Shown here: piece by piece, positions 52,340 to 64,000 of the stretch
How the letters are laid out: each line of letters starts with the position of its first letter
Position numbering within the stretch: the stretch's first letter is position 1
Assembly (NCBI GenBank): GCA_965153455.1
Contig: OZ234504.1
Location: 9,114,001-9,178,000, forward strand
Length of the DNA stretch: 64,000 nucleotides
Source: Sphagnum compactum
Taxonomy: Eukaryota > Bryophyta > Sphagnopsida > Sphagnales
Direction of reading: 5' to 3'
The notes under the pieces: model-generated
Database searches by the model: none
What the model was told of the DNA's origin: nothing
Seen by the model: the letters and a program-made list of their open reading frames with translations, nothing else
Translations under genes and position numbers: made by a program

Positions 52340-53520
52340 TTTCATGGTTAATGGAATATCACAATACAATACGAATATTGCGTTTAAACTCCATAACTTT
52401 GTTCAAGTGACCTTCTACCATCAATGTGACCAACTTTGCAATACTTTCATTTATTTGAATCAATGTGTACATCATGATATATTGAACATGGAATATATAT
52501 ATTTTAAAATGTCCTTTTGTTTCATGGTTTAGGATATTATCGTAATATGATGTGAATATTTCTTTCCTTCTACATTTTGGTATGGTAATATAATACCCTT
52601 CCAAGTTTCAAAAGATATGTTATAAAGCCTAAAGGATTTTTAGGATACCTTACAAGGGGTATTGCATGTGCATTGAATATTCCTTGCCATAAACAATACC
52701 TTTTGATAGTCTAGACTGAAATAATTTAACCCATGATGTTTATTGAATGCCCCAAGTAGGGTATTGTTTTGTTTTTAGGTTTTGGTAGGGCTATGCAATA
52801 CCTTTTCAAGTTTCAAAAGATATGTTATGGAGTCCAATGTATTTCTAGGATACCCTGTGAAGGGTATTGCAAATGTATTGAGTAGTTTTGGTCATGAACA
52901 ATACCCTTCCAATAGCATAGACCCATGGTGTTTAATTATAGAATACAACTAATGAGGGTATTGGTTTCCTTGTTGGTTTTCATAAGGCTACGTAATACCC
53001 TTCCACATGTCAAAAAATATGTTATGGAGCCCAATGTATTTTTAGGATACCTTAAGAAAGGTATATTGCATGTTTGGTGAGTCCTTCTGGGCATAAACAA
53101 TACCCCTCTATTAGCTTGGACCCTAATAATTCAGCCCATGGTGTTATAATGTAGCCCAATGAGGGTATTGCATTCCTTCTAAGTTTTGTTAGGGTTACAC
53201 AATACCTCTCCAAGTTCTAGAAGATATGATATGGAGCCCAAATTATTTCAGGGTTACCCAAAATGGGGTATTGCACGTTCATTGAATATTTTGTTTTACG
53301 AACTTGAGTACAACATACATTAAATGCATCTAAATTGAACTGGAGCTCTGTATTACTTTGATTATCCACTTGGTTTCCAATACCCCATGGAAAACACTCT
53401 TAAAGCAAGCAGAACTTGCAATACCCTTATATAGGGTGTGTCAAATACTTTAATCGTCCCCTTATTTATTTGTTTGAATGAACAAGACCAAGCTCCATGC
53501 AATACCTTCATTTTATTCTT
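52340..53520 (-). repeat. Right arm: tandem units of about 200 bp, inverted
   Basis: Junctions (AATACCCTTCCAAGTTTC and variants) lie near 52592, 52798, 52995 and 53203, a spacing of about 200 bp. Each is followed by AAAAGATATGTTATGGAGCC, the complement of the left-arm block. At 52395-52460 a piece also matches 48850-48925 in direct orientation (ACCATCAATGTGRCCAA, then CAATACTTTCAT), so the innermost part is rearranged. Confidence 0.75.
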
Positions 53521-53564
53521 TCTTCATCATTGTTGACCATTTGGGGTTTATTGGAGTGGCAACC

Positions 53565-53815
53565 ATGTAGGTAGGTGTAGCCATGTAGGTGGGGTTTGGT
53601 AGGTACTTACTTAAAGTGTTGGTAGGTAGGAAGGTGGAAGGGCAGGTAGGTAGATAAATAGATGGGGGGGTGGGGTAGGTGGGTGGAGATGAGAGTAGCA
53701 CATTTTAAATTTTGTAGGTGAGTAGGTAGACGGGGAAGAGTCTACTTTTAATTTAAATATATAGGCGAGTAGGTTGGAGGGGGACAGTGGGGGGTAGTAG
53801 GTGGGTGGGCGGGAA
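53565..53815. repeat. GGTAGGT simple-sequence tract
   Basis: Built from GTAGGTAGG, GGTGGGTGG and related words, broken by a short non-repeat stretch at 53690-53740. Its complement lies at 45855-45940. Slippage-prone simple sequence with no coding role. Confidence 0.7.
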
Positions 53816-55840
53816 AAGTTTCAAAATAAAGTTCCAAAAGAAAGAACTGAGATCAGGCCTGAATAAAAACATGTTCTCATCTGAAAACATGGCCTTGGCA
53901 CCCCCCGCCCCCCCCACATAGGTTCGGTGTTCCTATTATAAGGAAAACCGGGCTTTGAAGCCCCCATAGGTTCCATGTTTCTATTACGGGGACTGAGGAC
54001 AGCAAAAAATAGAGGCTCTTGTTCATGGAAACTATTCACCAAAGTTTGCTGGGCATAAGCTTGCCATCCATAGACTGATGTTTGCTGGGTCCACCCACAA
54101 AGCTCACCATCCAACAACTCAAATATGTCGGGCTGGGCCGGGCTATAAAGCTTGCTAGCCATCCACTACTGTGGAAGTTGAGCGGCAGGGCTAATGCCCA
54201 AGGTGGTGGTGAGCTGGCTGTTTTCGCCCGCCAACAGCTTGTTCTAGCCAATAAACTCTCTTCTTGAGGGAGGAATACAGGAGCGGATATCTAAGTCAGC
54301 CAACATGACACAGTCTGAGCGAAGCACACTAGCACGCTTTGGCTGCTTGGCAGCCTTTTCATGGCTGAGCTGATGTTTTCCTGTACATATGGGTAAGCAA
54401 GCCTTCTCTCAAGACTCTGATCACAAAGTTTGACAATACAGCATAAGAACTGACGTTTTCCTGTACATGTGGGCAAATCCTGTAAATGTTTCCTGTACAT
54501 GTTTCAAAATAAGAAAGAAACCTCTATTTCATCATAATATAACAGATTCTCTTTTGGCCCCACTTCCTACGATTTCCTCTGAGCCATACTTTGCATGGAT
54601 TTTCAGTATGTTGCATTCCCCAATTATTTTGCACGAGAGGAACTTGCATTCTCGATGCTTGGCAGAAACACTTTTGTAATACAATGAAGAGAGGGAGAGT
54701 AACCCAATTCTGTAAACCAGAAGTTGGCTGGTTATAAGAAACAGGAACTGACCCCTGGCAATTAATTATCAAGGCGGCTATTAGGATTCATAGCCATGAT
54801 TCTCAAAAACAAATCAAAGATTTGGTTCTGGTGTATATATATGTATATATATAATATCCATGGTTCTCAATTTTTTAAGAAAAATAACCGGCTATAAAAC
54901 CACCAGTTCATTGCCGGTTCATTCATGAAAATCAATAGTTTAAAGGTTTGTTTAAGGGTTTTGAAATAACCAGGATTGGAGATTCTTTGATTCTGATTCT
55001 TTTTTATAAAAGAAAATCAAAACTAATGGTTCTCTGATTGTCAAATAATTTTAAAACAGGGAACTGACAGTTCATAAAATTCAAATAAGCGCACAACAAT
55101 GCTGTAAACCCTCCTGCTTCCCCCCTTACACTGCATAGGTAAATTATTTACCTATGTAGGTGAGAGCCTGTCAGCAGCAAGTATGTAGCAATGAGAGAGC
55201 AAGGGGAAATGGGAATGGGAACCTCAACATGCATCCCTTACTTTTAACTTACAACCTTAGGAGAGTGAACACCAAATCTTGGGCATGCATTGAAATTTGC
55301 ACCAAACCCGTGATTCTTAAGGTTCATATCATGAAAGTTGTTAGTCCTTTGAAGTTTTTGAAATAGCTGGAACTGGCAATTGTTTGATTCTGACTTTTTA
55401 GATCATCATCATCAAAAGTTTTCTGATGGTGAACCGAACCCCCATTGGTTACAAGGGCAGTTCTTAAGGTTCCTACCAGCGTCAGGCGGTTCTCTATTTT
55501 TAGGAGAACCTTCGGGGTCGGTTCCTTCTTATTATTATTTTTTGAAAGAACCTCCAGGTAAGGCTTTGAATTTTTAAATCCAAAAATCCAAAACCTCCAG
55601 TTAAGGTGAATGTTTTTACAAAAAATATAGGGGTTTCTTGGGTATTAGGGTTTAAGTTTTTTAAAAAGGGGCAGGTCCAGGTAACGATTAGGCTTTAGGG
55701 ATTAGATTGTCCAAAAAAAAATGGTTATTGCAATTACAAGTACTTGAAAAAAATTGAATTTGGTAATTTGAAATTGTAATGAAACTACAAATATGCAATA
55801 ATTTGCTTCCTACTCACTATTCACATATGCAACAATCTAT
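53816..55840. other. Intergenic repeats without a gene
   Basis: Open frames at 53821-54251 on minus are uninterrupted for up to 113 codons but show no domain and are probably chance. The stretch 54290-54500 contains AGTCAGC...CATGACRC and three copies of GTTTCCTGTACATRTG. Related sequence occurs at 62570-62665 in the same orientation, so it is part of a dispersed repeat. From 54790 to 55610 the sequence is rich in GGTTCT/AGAACC and resembles 61690-61950. Confidence 0.5.
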
Positions 55841-55847
55841 TTCCTCA

Positions 55848-56415
55848 TAATTGGGCTGTTGGGCATTTGACATTAGATAGACCATCACAAAAACCTTCAA
55901 TCTTGCTAAACAAACATATGACTTGAACATTATTACATACCATAAAACTACTCAATGCACATGAAAAATCATAACAAAATGGATTGGACAAACTTCCAAT
56001 CACATAAGATCAACAAGTGACCTTAAAATCAGGGACAAATCCTTCTTCAAATTTGGGCTTTTGGGCATTTGACACTATCTACAGACCATCAACATTACAA
56101 ATGACAGAAGTCCTCAATGCACATGTGAGAAATGATAACAAAATGGATTGGACATAACTCCAATCACAAAATCAACCACTCACCTTAAAATCTAGGAAGA
56201 AATCCTAACACAACAGAACACAATCAATTGACTTTAAAATCTAGGGAAAAATCCAACCACAATTAAACATAATCAACTAACATTAAAATCCAAGGAAAAA
56301 TCCAACCACAATTGAACACAATCAACTAACATTAAAATCTAGGAAAAAATCCAACCACAATTAAACAATCAACAACTAACCTTATAATCCAAGGACAAAT
56401 CCAACCACAAACAAA
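55848..56415. repeat. Two nested tandem repeats
   Basis: A longer duplication of about 206 bp pairs 55848 with 56054 (TTGGGCATTTGACA, then AGACCATCA, then AACAAAATGGATTGGACA). From 56169 five units of about 49 bp follow (starts 56169, 56222, 56271, 56320, 56367), each reading AATCAACTAACATTAAAATC, then an AGGAAAAATCCAACCACAA block. They lie about 370 bp beyond the end of hAT copy B. Confidence 0.8.
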
Positions 56416-56781
56416 AATATATTACTTGCAAAAAAATATTATTTTTGACCTCCTAGAACAATGCACATGCCCCAAAAACATTTGCAAAAGGACAACATGC
56501 ATAGCATATGAATGACAAAATTCACAAAAGCCCTAATTATTGAACCCACATTGAAGATCATTAGGTCATTCTTGGGTTCAACCCATTTCATCATAGGAAA
56601 TTCAATAGCAAATGTGAGGTAGGGAATACCAATGTTGCAACAGAAAGCAAATATTCAATCCTTAGTTCCAATGTTGCAAATGCACCAAGAAAAAAATAGA
56701 ATTAAAATTCTAATTGCACAAGAAAAATGTTAACAAAAAAAAACACAAACTGAGGATGAAAGCAAAAACTTGAACTTGAAA

Positions 56782-59700
56782 CTAGTAGAAATCAAAATTT
56801 GAATCTTCCTCAAAGAAGTTTTGTTCTTCAATCAATCTAATGTGTTCTTTAATCATAGCAAAATCTTTTTCCAGAAATTCGACCATGACTTTAGGCTTCA
56901 AAGGTCCATCACATCCAACACGAATGTCAATAGGCTAGTTTTTTATGATGAAAATGAGTCAATCTAAATTCTCAATTTTGAGCCTAAATCACTTCAAGTT
57001 AATAAAGACACCTACAACACTGAAAATCCACTCTATTTTGATTTGTGATCCCACAATACCAAAGATTTGATGAACGAGAAAAGAAAAATGCGAAAATTGC
57101 ACAACATGTTTTGCCCACCAAATTAAAGGGTTTTCAATCTTTTGTGGGTTGTACTGCCAATTGCCAATACAATTACAATTCATTTTTCAATGTGGACATG
57201 ATTACATCATCATTTGATATGATTTGCCCAAAAATAAAGTCATCATCTTCAACTGTTGTTAGTTGATCTTCTACTACCCTAACAAGGTTCAAATGAAAAT
57301 GTAACTATAATAAAAAAGGGCACACAATATTAATAGATTCATAATCTATCACAATTTGAATGGCATGTGCATGGCCCACAAAATCCCTTATAACCTTCAT
57401 GTTCTTGAAGCAAGGGTCAAGCATGATGGTTAACATGTCATGAACCTTGGTTTGATTGTGAGCTAAAGCAAATGCCAAGAATGGGCATAGAGTATTGATG
57501 ACTTACATCATCATCCTTAGCTTGAACTCTTAATCAAAATCCCCATGAATCAACAACAGATTTAAAGTTTGGATCCTAACCACATCATTTTCATGGCAAT
57601 TCATAAGATGAAGGTAGAACAAAATGCATCTGACAACAATTAATAGCCAACATTTTGATTTAGGACACAAAGTTTCACAACAAGGAGTGTATCTGTAATG
57701 GCTTGAACAATAGCCCAAGTCCAAAATATCAACATTCTAAAAGATAAATGAATAGTTTGTTGCTATTCATAGTAAATTGAAATAACATTTTGATACTCCA
57801 ATGTCTCCTAAAATAGGATCATTCGAAAAGTAAATTGTGTCTTCACCAGAATTTTCTACATCTTGGCAAGTATTCTTATAACAATACAAGACTCTTTCCA
57901 CTCATGCCGTCCTTTCCTAGATTTTTTTGTCTAATAAATTGTCTTTTGAAATGAAAATTTGGGTGCAATCATAGTCAAACAAGCTAACAATGACAAAAGA
58001 CTCAACCGCAAATGGGTGTTTTTTTAACCTTTTGACTTTTTCATAGAAAGGAATTTTTGAAGGACTTTTTTTGCAACATTTTTTTTAAAATATTGATAAG
58101 TCCCCTAATCAATTACATTACTTGTGTTGAATAAATATAAAATTTTTGAAAGTGTACAATTTATGCCAAAATTCTATGTTTCGTCTTGAAAAATAATCAT
58201 AATTTCAAATCATGTTAAAATATGATAACTACTTTAAGCTTTAATTTTTTGTATCATAAGCCAAGACTTTGTTCAGATGTCATACACATTATGACCCATT
58301 TACATCTAGCAAATGACTCTTGAATTTTGAAAATTTTGAATTGATATTTTGAGTTTTTAAAAATTTCAACTACCACAATTTTAAAATTATGAGTGTTTTC
58401 ATATGTGGATGGTAAGTTATCATCATTTCAAATTTTCTCCCATCAAAATTCTTTATTAAAAAAGTTCTTAGCTTAGTGTTGAATAAAAATGATTTTGGGA
58501 TGTTCAAATTCAAAAATCCTTTACTAAAACCAAAATTCAATTTATTAAATTAAATGTTTTTTTGAATCCTTCAACACTCATATAAATCATTTAACACAAA
58601 TTTCCTTGGTCAATGTGATGTTAAAGTGGCATGTATAAATATGTTTGAAAAAATTGATAGTTTTTCAGTTGTCCGACATGGTTTGTGGCTCATTCGACCA
58701 TGATTGCACCCATTGAACTTCTTTTAAGCTAACCTTTGAAAAACTAATACAAATCTTACTATTGTCAATAGCATATTGGGTTGCCTTTGACATAGCATGC
58801 CCAAAACATGACCCTACAAATGGGCATGTTAGTTGAAGGGCATGACAAGAAACAACAAAACTTAATACAAAAGTCAAAATGTTTAAATTTAAACCCCTCA
58901 TCTTTGACATATGTCGTTAATTTGTTAGTAAACCAAAGGAGGACCCAACAAAGATTTTACTTGATTTGCCATTATTGCACTTGTAGTGTTATGTATTTCA
59001 AAAATCTAAATTGTCACATGACAGGGTTCCCATAAAGTGTTGATGAAGCTCACAACAATAACAAAGGTATTAAAGCCTACACAAGACATTTAAATGTCAA
59101 ATGAACATGTATAAATAATACAAGATGCAAGGGCTAGGATGACACATATTTCCCTAGATTTCTCCACCATATCTAAAAGCACTTCAGTCACCATTCGGTG
59201 GCAGGATGGAAACTATACATGCCCACATTGCCATAAAACGAAATGCCATGCATTTCAATAGAAGAAAAAGGCTAATAACCCTTTGCAAAATAGAGAACCA
59301 AGTCTTCCAATAGGCTTGATATAAAGAATTTGATTTGTGGTAAGGTTGTTGGTTGCCAAAAACTTTGTGATTTGAAAAGGGGGGACAATTTTTTCTTCTT
59401 TGACCCACGTTTTTCACTTTGGGTTTTTATAACCTTCTATAACAAAAACAATCCCCATTTTTGGTACAAATCTAGATGTTCATGACAAGCATACTTTTTC
59501 AAAGCGTTATGCCGTGGTTATTATTGTAGCTTACAAGTCCTTTATGTTTTCCCTAAGCATCAAGGAGCTCCAATTGAATAGGGTGACAAACAAGACAACA
59601 CATCATCTATGGGTTATAGGTGTTCACTACTACACTTTCATTCACCACAAAAAATGCCCAATAGGTTAATGTTCAATGATTAGAAGACCACAGATTTTTA

Positions 59701-59870
59701 TTGGCCACCACCTTTGGAATAAGGATCTCCCAAGTTGCATCTATGTCAACATTTGATGCCTTTGGTGATTTAAGCTCAATTTTAGATTGAAACATAAGAT
59801 CAGCATCATCTTCATCACATAAAACAGTTGTTATAAGTTGTGTGGCACTTGTGGATGCCATTGTGAACAA
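56782..59870 (-). pseudogene. hAT transposase relic (copy B), nearly full length
   Basis: Read on minus: an N-terminal MASTSATQ segment (59861), a BED-type zinc finger near 59690-59540 (CLVCHP, then a paired-His LKKYACHEH), KVFGNQQPYHKSN at about 59360, a core segment FVGSCFGHAMSKATQYA at about 58830, and the C-terminal dimerisation block FGIVGSQIKIEWIFSVVGVF at about 57060. The reading then continues through VGCDGPLKPKVMVEFLE to a stop at 56782. The domain order is that of a complete transposase, but there are many stops (for example TGA and TAG codons directly after the dimerisation block) and frameshifts. It is related to copy A but clearly diverged. About 3.1 kb. Confidence 0.82.
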
Positions 59871-61445
59871 CTTTATATCCCAAGCTTTGTTTTATTTGTT
59901 GTTGTTCGCAAGAAATAGAAAGGACATAGAGCTTACACACATGTATGGGAATTCAATGGCATCAACTCAATCACAAAAACTTACTGGAAGCTATTGTTGC
60001 ATGGCCAAAACCTTGCTACTACAATCTACAAAGTAAAGAAGACATAGAGCTTACACATGCATGGGAACATAATGGCATTTCATCCATCATAAAGACTTAC
60101 TGCTATGTTTGCAAAAAAAAGGGACATAAAGTTTACACAATAAAAAACTCAATGGAATTTTATCCATTAGAGAGATTTAGTACTATAAGCACTACTGCAT
60201 GGCAAAATCCTCATTGATGTAAAAAACTAATGAAATAGAAATGATGAAAAGATAAAAACTTACTTGCAACTTGCAAGCAACACAAGATGACCGCCACAAT
60301 GACCACGCAATGATCCACAACAACATTTAATGTTTTGCTACAACAACAAAATGTCGTAGCACATGGTAATTCCATTGTAATGATTATCATGATGGCCACA
60401 ATGACGATGCTTATGTTTTGTTAGAATAATTATAACATTCAATGAACACACCTATGTTTTGTTGACATAAAAAAACTACAATGCAAGTTGCCACACAATG
60501 TGATGCTAAGCACAATGGTAGAAAGCAAAAACATTTTTCATGCAAAAAATAAACGAAAAAAAAAAAGTTCAATGGAGAGAAAAATTTTAGTTACTTGTAG
60601 GTTGTAGCATTCGACAACCACTGTGATGGCCACGATGATGACCTTGCTACAACAAAAAAATAGGTTGTAACATTGTCTCACCGCTGTGATGACATGAAAT
60701 GATTTATTGTAGCACAAAACTTGATACAAGTGCTACAACTTAAAGCTTGATGAAAAACAAAAAGAAAAGCTTAACTCAACACAACACTGTCCATCCTGAT
60801 GACCATAAACATTCTACAACAAAAACTTTGACAATGTAGTAGAAAGCATAAACCTAAACACAAAGTAGTAAGAAAAAATGTGAGCTTGAAAGAAACATTA
60901 CCTAACTTGCATCCAAAAACATGGTGATAGTGATGCAAGAAATAAATAATAATGATGAAATCAACAAAAACCTAGTAATGGCATTGAAACAAGAACCTGG
61001 CGATGGAGATGAAACAAGAAGACTTGGTGATGGCGATGAAGCAAAAACCTCAACAATGCAATAGAAGCCTCAATGATGACACCCATTTTGTTCATAGCAA
61101 CCACCACAAATAGAAGCCTCAATGATGACACCCATTTTGTTCATAGGAACCACCACAAATAGAAGGCGTTGATGGAACGTGATGTGTAGCGGAAAGAACC
61201 AAAAGCTTAAACCCTCACATTAAAATAGAGACAATTTAGCTCGTTGTCACACGAAAGAAAAAAGCTCACCATCTAGGGAGTGATGGAATACGATACGTAG
61301 TAGAAAGAACAAAAAACCAAAAGCTTAAAGGCTAGCACTATAAAAGAGATAGAACTCATTGTCACGTGAAAGAAAAACGCTCATCATCCAAGGAGCGATG
61401 GAGTGTAACGTGCAACAAAAGTCTACAAAACCCTAAACCTTAGGG
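59871..61445. repeat. Region of short tandem repeats upstream of hAT copy B
   Basis: Three diverged copies of GACATAGAGCTTACACAYG start at about 59923, 60041 and 60123, each followed by ATGGGAA..CAATGGCAT. A 49 bp duplication starts at 61061 and 61110 (ATAGAAGCCTCAATGATGAC). A unit of about 111-115 bp recurs at 61171, 61282 and 61397 (GATGGARYRYGAT, then AAAGAACMAAAAGCTTAAA, then GAAAGAAAAA.GCTCA). None is coding. They may be subterminal sequence of the hAT element, which is inference. Confidence 0.65.
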
Positions 61446-63679
61446 CTAGGAAAAAGAACTGAAACCTTAAAATTTTGGAAAACACCCGTGAGAGCAAGGT
61501 CATCAAAATTTTATGGAATCAACAGTCAACCGGTTCTAGGGTTGAACCTGGATCCGAGATAAGGGCGGGTTCTAGGGTACAGTTTAAGTTTGGGTATTTG
61601 AATAGAGGTCAGGGTAGGGTATGTATAACCAGAAAGGGAACTGTCAATTATTACCCTGATTTCTGAAGAACTGCCCAACACTGGTTCCTACCATGGTTCT
61701 CAAAAATGAAAAGAATCAATTTTGACATATAACCACGATTCTCAAAAAAATTCAAAGAATTTAATAACCGCCTACAAAGCTGTGAGTTGTTCCTTACCTG
61801 TTCTTTGATGAAACCATTGATTCTTAGAGAACCAGAATTGGCAATTGTTGAATTGTTGAATTGTTTTTCAAAACAACTTCAACAGATGATTTTCTGATTC
61901 TAAAATATTTTAAAAATCAAAACTAGTGATTATTAACAATAATAAAATTACCACACAACAATGGGGAAATACCATGTGAGGAGGGGAGGGGGGGGGGAAA
62001 CAAACCCTTTTCACTGAAGTGAATTGAGGAAGCCATAGTCAGAGAATATATGTGTAGTTGTGGGATGGGAAACACAACTATTCACACAATAGATTCTCAC
62101 AGGTCACTAAAATATAAAAAGATTCTTAAATATTTATGATTTCCTCTCTGAGTTTGTTCCTGTGAGTTGACATTGGGTTTCATCTTGGTCACCTACCTTT
62201 GTAAAGAAAAGGGTCAGGTAGGCAAGCAGGTGGCTAAGAAAATACGTAGGTGGGTTATTAAGAGTAAGGTAATATAATATCCCAGAAATGGGTGTCTTCC
62301 AAAAACAGCAAATCCTCCTCCATTTTTCAGTAGGTATCACAGAGGAAGAAAGGAAAAAAGAAAAGAGGTGGGGTAGTTTAAAAAAACAAAGCGCCCACCC
62401 CCCCCCTTTTGCGGAGAAATTTTTTTGCTTGAAAATTGCTGCATACGTAAATAGATGCATGTGTATGTTTGCCTTTATTCTTCCACGGATCGGCCGGCTA
62501 TTTTCACCCACCGGCCAATTAATTCCGTTCTTTAGCAAGTGGAGCGGAGTTGCTGAGCTAAGCGTATATGCAAGTCAGCTCACATGACGGCTCTCTGACG
62601 AGAGCAGAGCAGAGCTTGGGCTGCCAGAGGACCCTTTTTCAGGGGATGTTTTCCTGTCCATGTGCACGGACCTTCTGTGAAGTCATTGAGGAGACCGTGC
62701 CAAGTCTGGCGGCCCATTGGCTTGACAATCTTAAGCAAAGTTGGGACCCAAAATTGAGAGGATGGGCCAGCAGGCACTGGGCATTCATCCATGTGACTCC
62801 TATTTGCAAATGCAGGAACACTTAACTTAGCAAAATAACTGAGCAAATGGTATTACTTATATACACTGTCTCCAATCCTTGAAATATGGTTCCTTGTGTC
62901 TCCAAAACATTCTCTTGAGGACAATTTCGTTAGGGGAACAGTTCCACCAACCGTTTCAGTGTTCCCATTAGGGATGGATTTTCTTTTCAATTTTGTAAGG
63001 TAGGTGGACCTGAATCATCATCCACAAGAGGACTTAGCCAGATTTGGCTCCAGGTCGAAGACAAAAGTAGAATTTCTTTAAGCTCTCGGCTATATACAGG
63101 TGACGTACAAGAACCAACGCTCTAAATATGGTGAGTTTCACTTTGTTTTTCTTCCAGATATGGCGAGTTTGGGCCTTTTTTCAGCCAAAAAAACACCCTT
63201 TGGACTAATTGCAGCCCATTGTTTTTTTTGCCATCAAGTGATGAAAATTTGCCACTGAAATAAAAAACCCCGGTTCCCAATGTAGCTTCTGAAATTCCAA
63301 ATGACTACCTAATTACATACCCTATGTGCAGGTCAGTTTTGTGCATAATTACTAGTGTTGGGCGATTATTAACTTTTTTTCGTAACCACCTATTTCAATT
63401 ATCAAAAACATTCAATTCAAGAATTGAGACAGTTCCCACTTTTTTTAATATAAAAAATCGTACCTTGTCTGGTTCTTTCACAATCGGTTCTTAACTCATT
63501 TAGATTAGTCAATTATATTAAGCCGGTTCCTTAACTTCACTTTCAGATTGTAGGATTAAGGTTTTTAAATATATGTTAAATTTTCATAGGTCAAAAACAA
63601 ATCATCAATCATTACAAAATTTTAATATCTAAACAAAAATATGTGATCACATTTCGAAGAATATCCAAGGCAAGGAACA
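61446..63679. other. Intergenic repeats, no gene
   Basis: GGTTCT-rich sequence fills 61520-61950. 62570-62665 resembles 54290-54400. The stretch 63017-63080 resembles 20881-20940. At 63353 the word AGTGTTGGGCG precedes more GGTTC-rich sequence (63465-63530), close to the 3' end of hAT copy D, and could be a transposon terminus. Open frames at 62134-62846 lie on both strands over the same bases without any family signature. Confidence 0.5.
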
Positions 63680-64000
63680 CTAGATTAATCCTTTCAATTC
63701 ATCTCGTTCAAATGAGTTTTCAAACTCATTTAATTCTTGATCTAAGTCTAATTCAAAGTCTATCAATTCTATCAAATTATTAGTGGTCTTGCAACCCACC
63801 CTTGCATCATTTGACCAATTCTTATTCACAAACATAAATTTTTCAAGGTTCTTTGACTATAAGTGGCATGCATCCCTTCAAATTGGTGAAAATTCTACCA
63901 AGGAAAAAATCTTTTTCATTTCAATTTGAAAATCTAAAATCCCTAACATCCATTTAGCTTAAAAGCCAACAATTGGGAACATGGTTTCATGTTTCCTCCA
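63680..64000 (-). pseudogene. hAT transposase relic (copy D), C-terminal end, cut by the window edge
   Basis: The minus strand enters at the window end and reads HETMFPIVGF, then a stop, then KIFSLVEFSPI, NLEKFMFVNKNWSNDARVGC and ELDLDQELNEFENSFERDEL, with a stop at 63680. This is the dimerisation region and tail of the family to which copy A belongs (copy A has the same HETMF start, SKNW/PNN and FEGDFKKDE stations). In-frame stops show it is inactive. The remainder lies outside the window. Confidence 0.8.

Larger units (their letters stand above)
47585..53520. mobile_element. Foldback-like locus: long inverted arms of about 200 bp repeats
   Basis: The left arm (about 47890-48930) and right arm (about 52340-53520) consist of the same repeat family in opposite orientation. 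A 22-24 bp match, GGGCTCCATAACATATTTTT, occurs at 48447-48470 on plus and at 53009-53032 on minus. Conceptual peptides starting MEGYCIALPKPRR (plus, 48741) and MEGYYITIPKCRR (minus, 52604) correspond, and both continue DNILNH. Arms made of subrepeats around a central segment are the signature of foldback transposons. Transcription through both arms would give a long hairpin RNA. No transposase is recognisable in the centre and no target duplication could be read, so a composite of two oppositely oriented satellite arrays is the alternative. Confidence 0.6.

Noticed and set aside
53821-54251. Open frames of 71-113 codons on the minus strand
   Set aside because: No domain or conserved motif; they lie in a dispersed repeat related to 62.6 kb.

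Overview
This is nuclear DNA from a land plant. The evidence is multi-exon genes with GT-AG introns of about 80-670 bp, plastid-targeted products, and plant-type versions of protein farnesyltransferase beta and of an AI-2E-family membrane protein. The rest is a large AT-rich background of decayed DNA transposons. Small introns, a compact gene island and heavily degraded hAT copies would fit a seed-free lineage (lycophyte, fern or bryophyte), but the sequence alone does not settle this.

The genes lie in the first half, in an island from about 4.0 to 29.0 kb. They are: (1) a HemK/PrmC-type release-factor glutamine methyltransferase on the minus strand (5 exons, 572 aa); (2) the beta subunit of protein farnesyltransferase, the ERA1 orthologue, on the plus strand (14 exons, 598 aa), divergent from (1) across a shared 1.1 kb upstream region; (3) an AI-2E-family polytopic membrane protein on the minus strand (10 exons, 522 aa) with a plastid-like N-terminus, convergent with (2); (4) an F-box/leucine-rich-repeat protein on the minus strand (2 exons, 736 aa). 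I assembled the exon models by hand from reading frame, splice sites and family conservation. In every case the exon lengths sum to an exact open frame. The four genes share no pathway.

From about 29 kb to the end I find no intact gene. The region holds relics of hAT transposases at 35.6-37.8, 40.8-43.4, 56.8-59.9 and 63.7-64.0 kb. A 481 bp terminal-inverted-repeat element is nested inside the first of these. A 473 bp pogo-type MITE with a clean TA target duplication sits at 38.7 kb. A possible small inverted-repeat family occurs at 30.3 and 45.2-45.6 kb, along with many minisatellites and short tandem duplications.

The most unusual locus is 46.4-53.5 kb. A dead, exon-containing fragment of asparagine synthetase is followed directly by two long arms of about 200 bp repeat units in opposite orientation, separated by about 3.4 kb. 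This is the layout of a foldback transposon or a hairpin-forming inverted repeat. I found no CRISPR array, rRNA, tRNA, viral gene or toxin gene.
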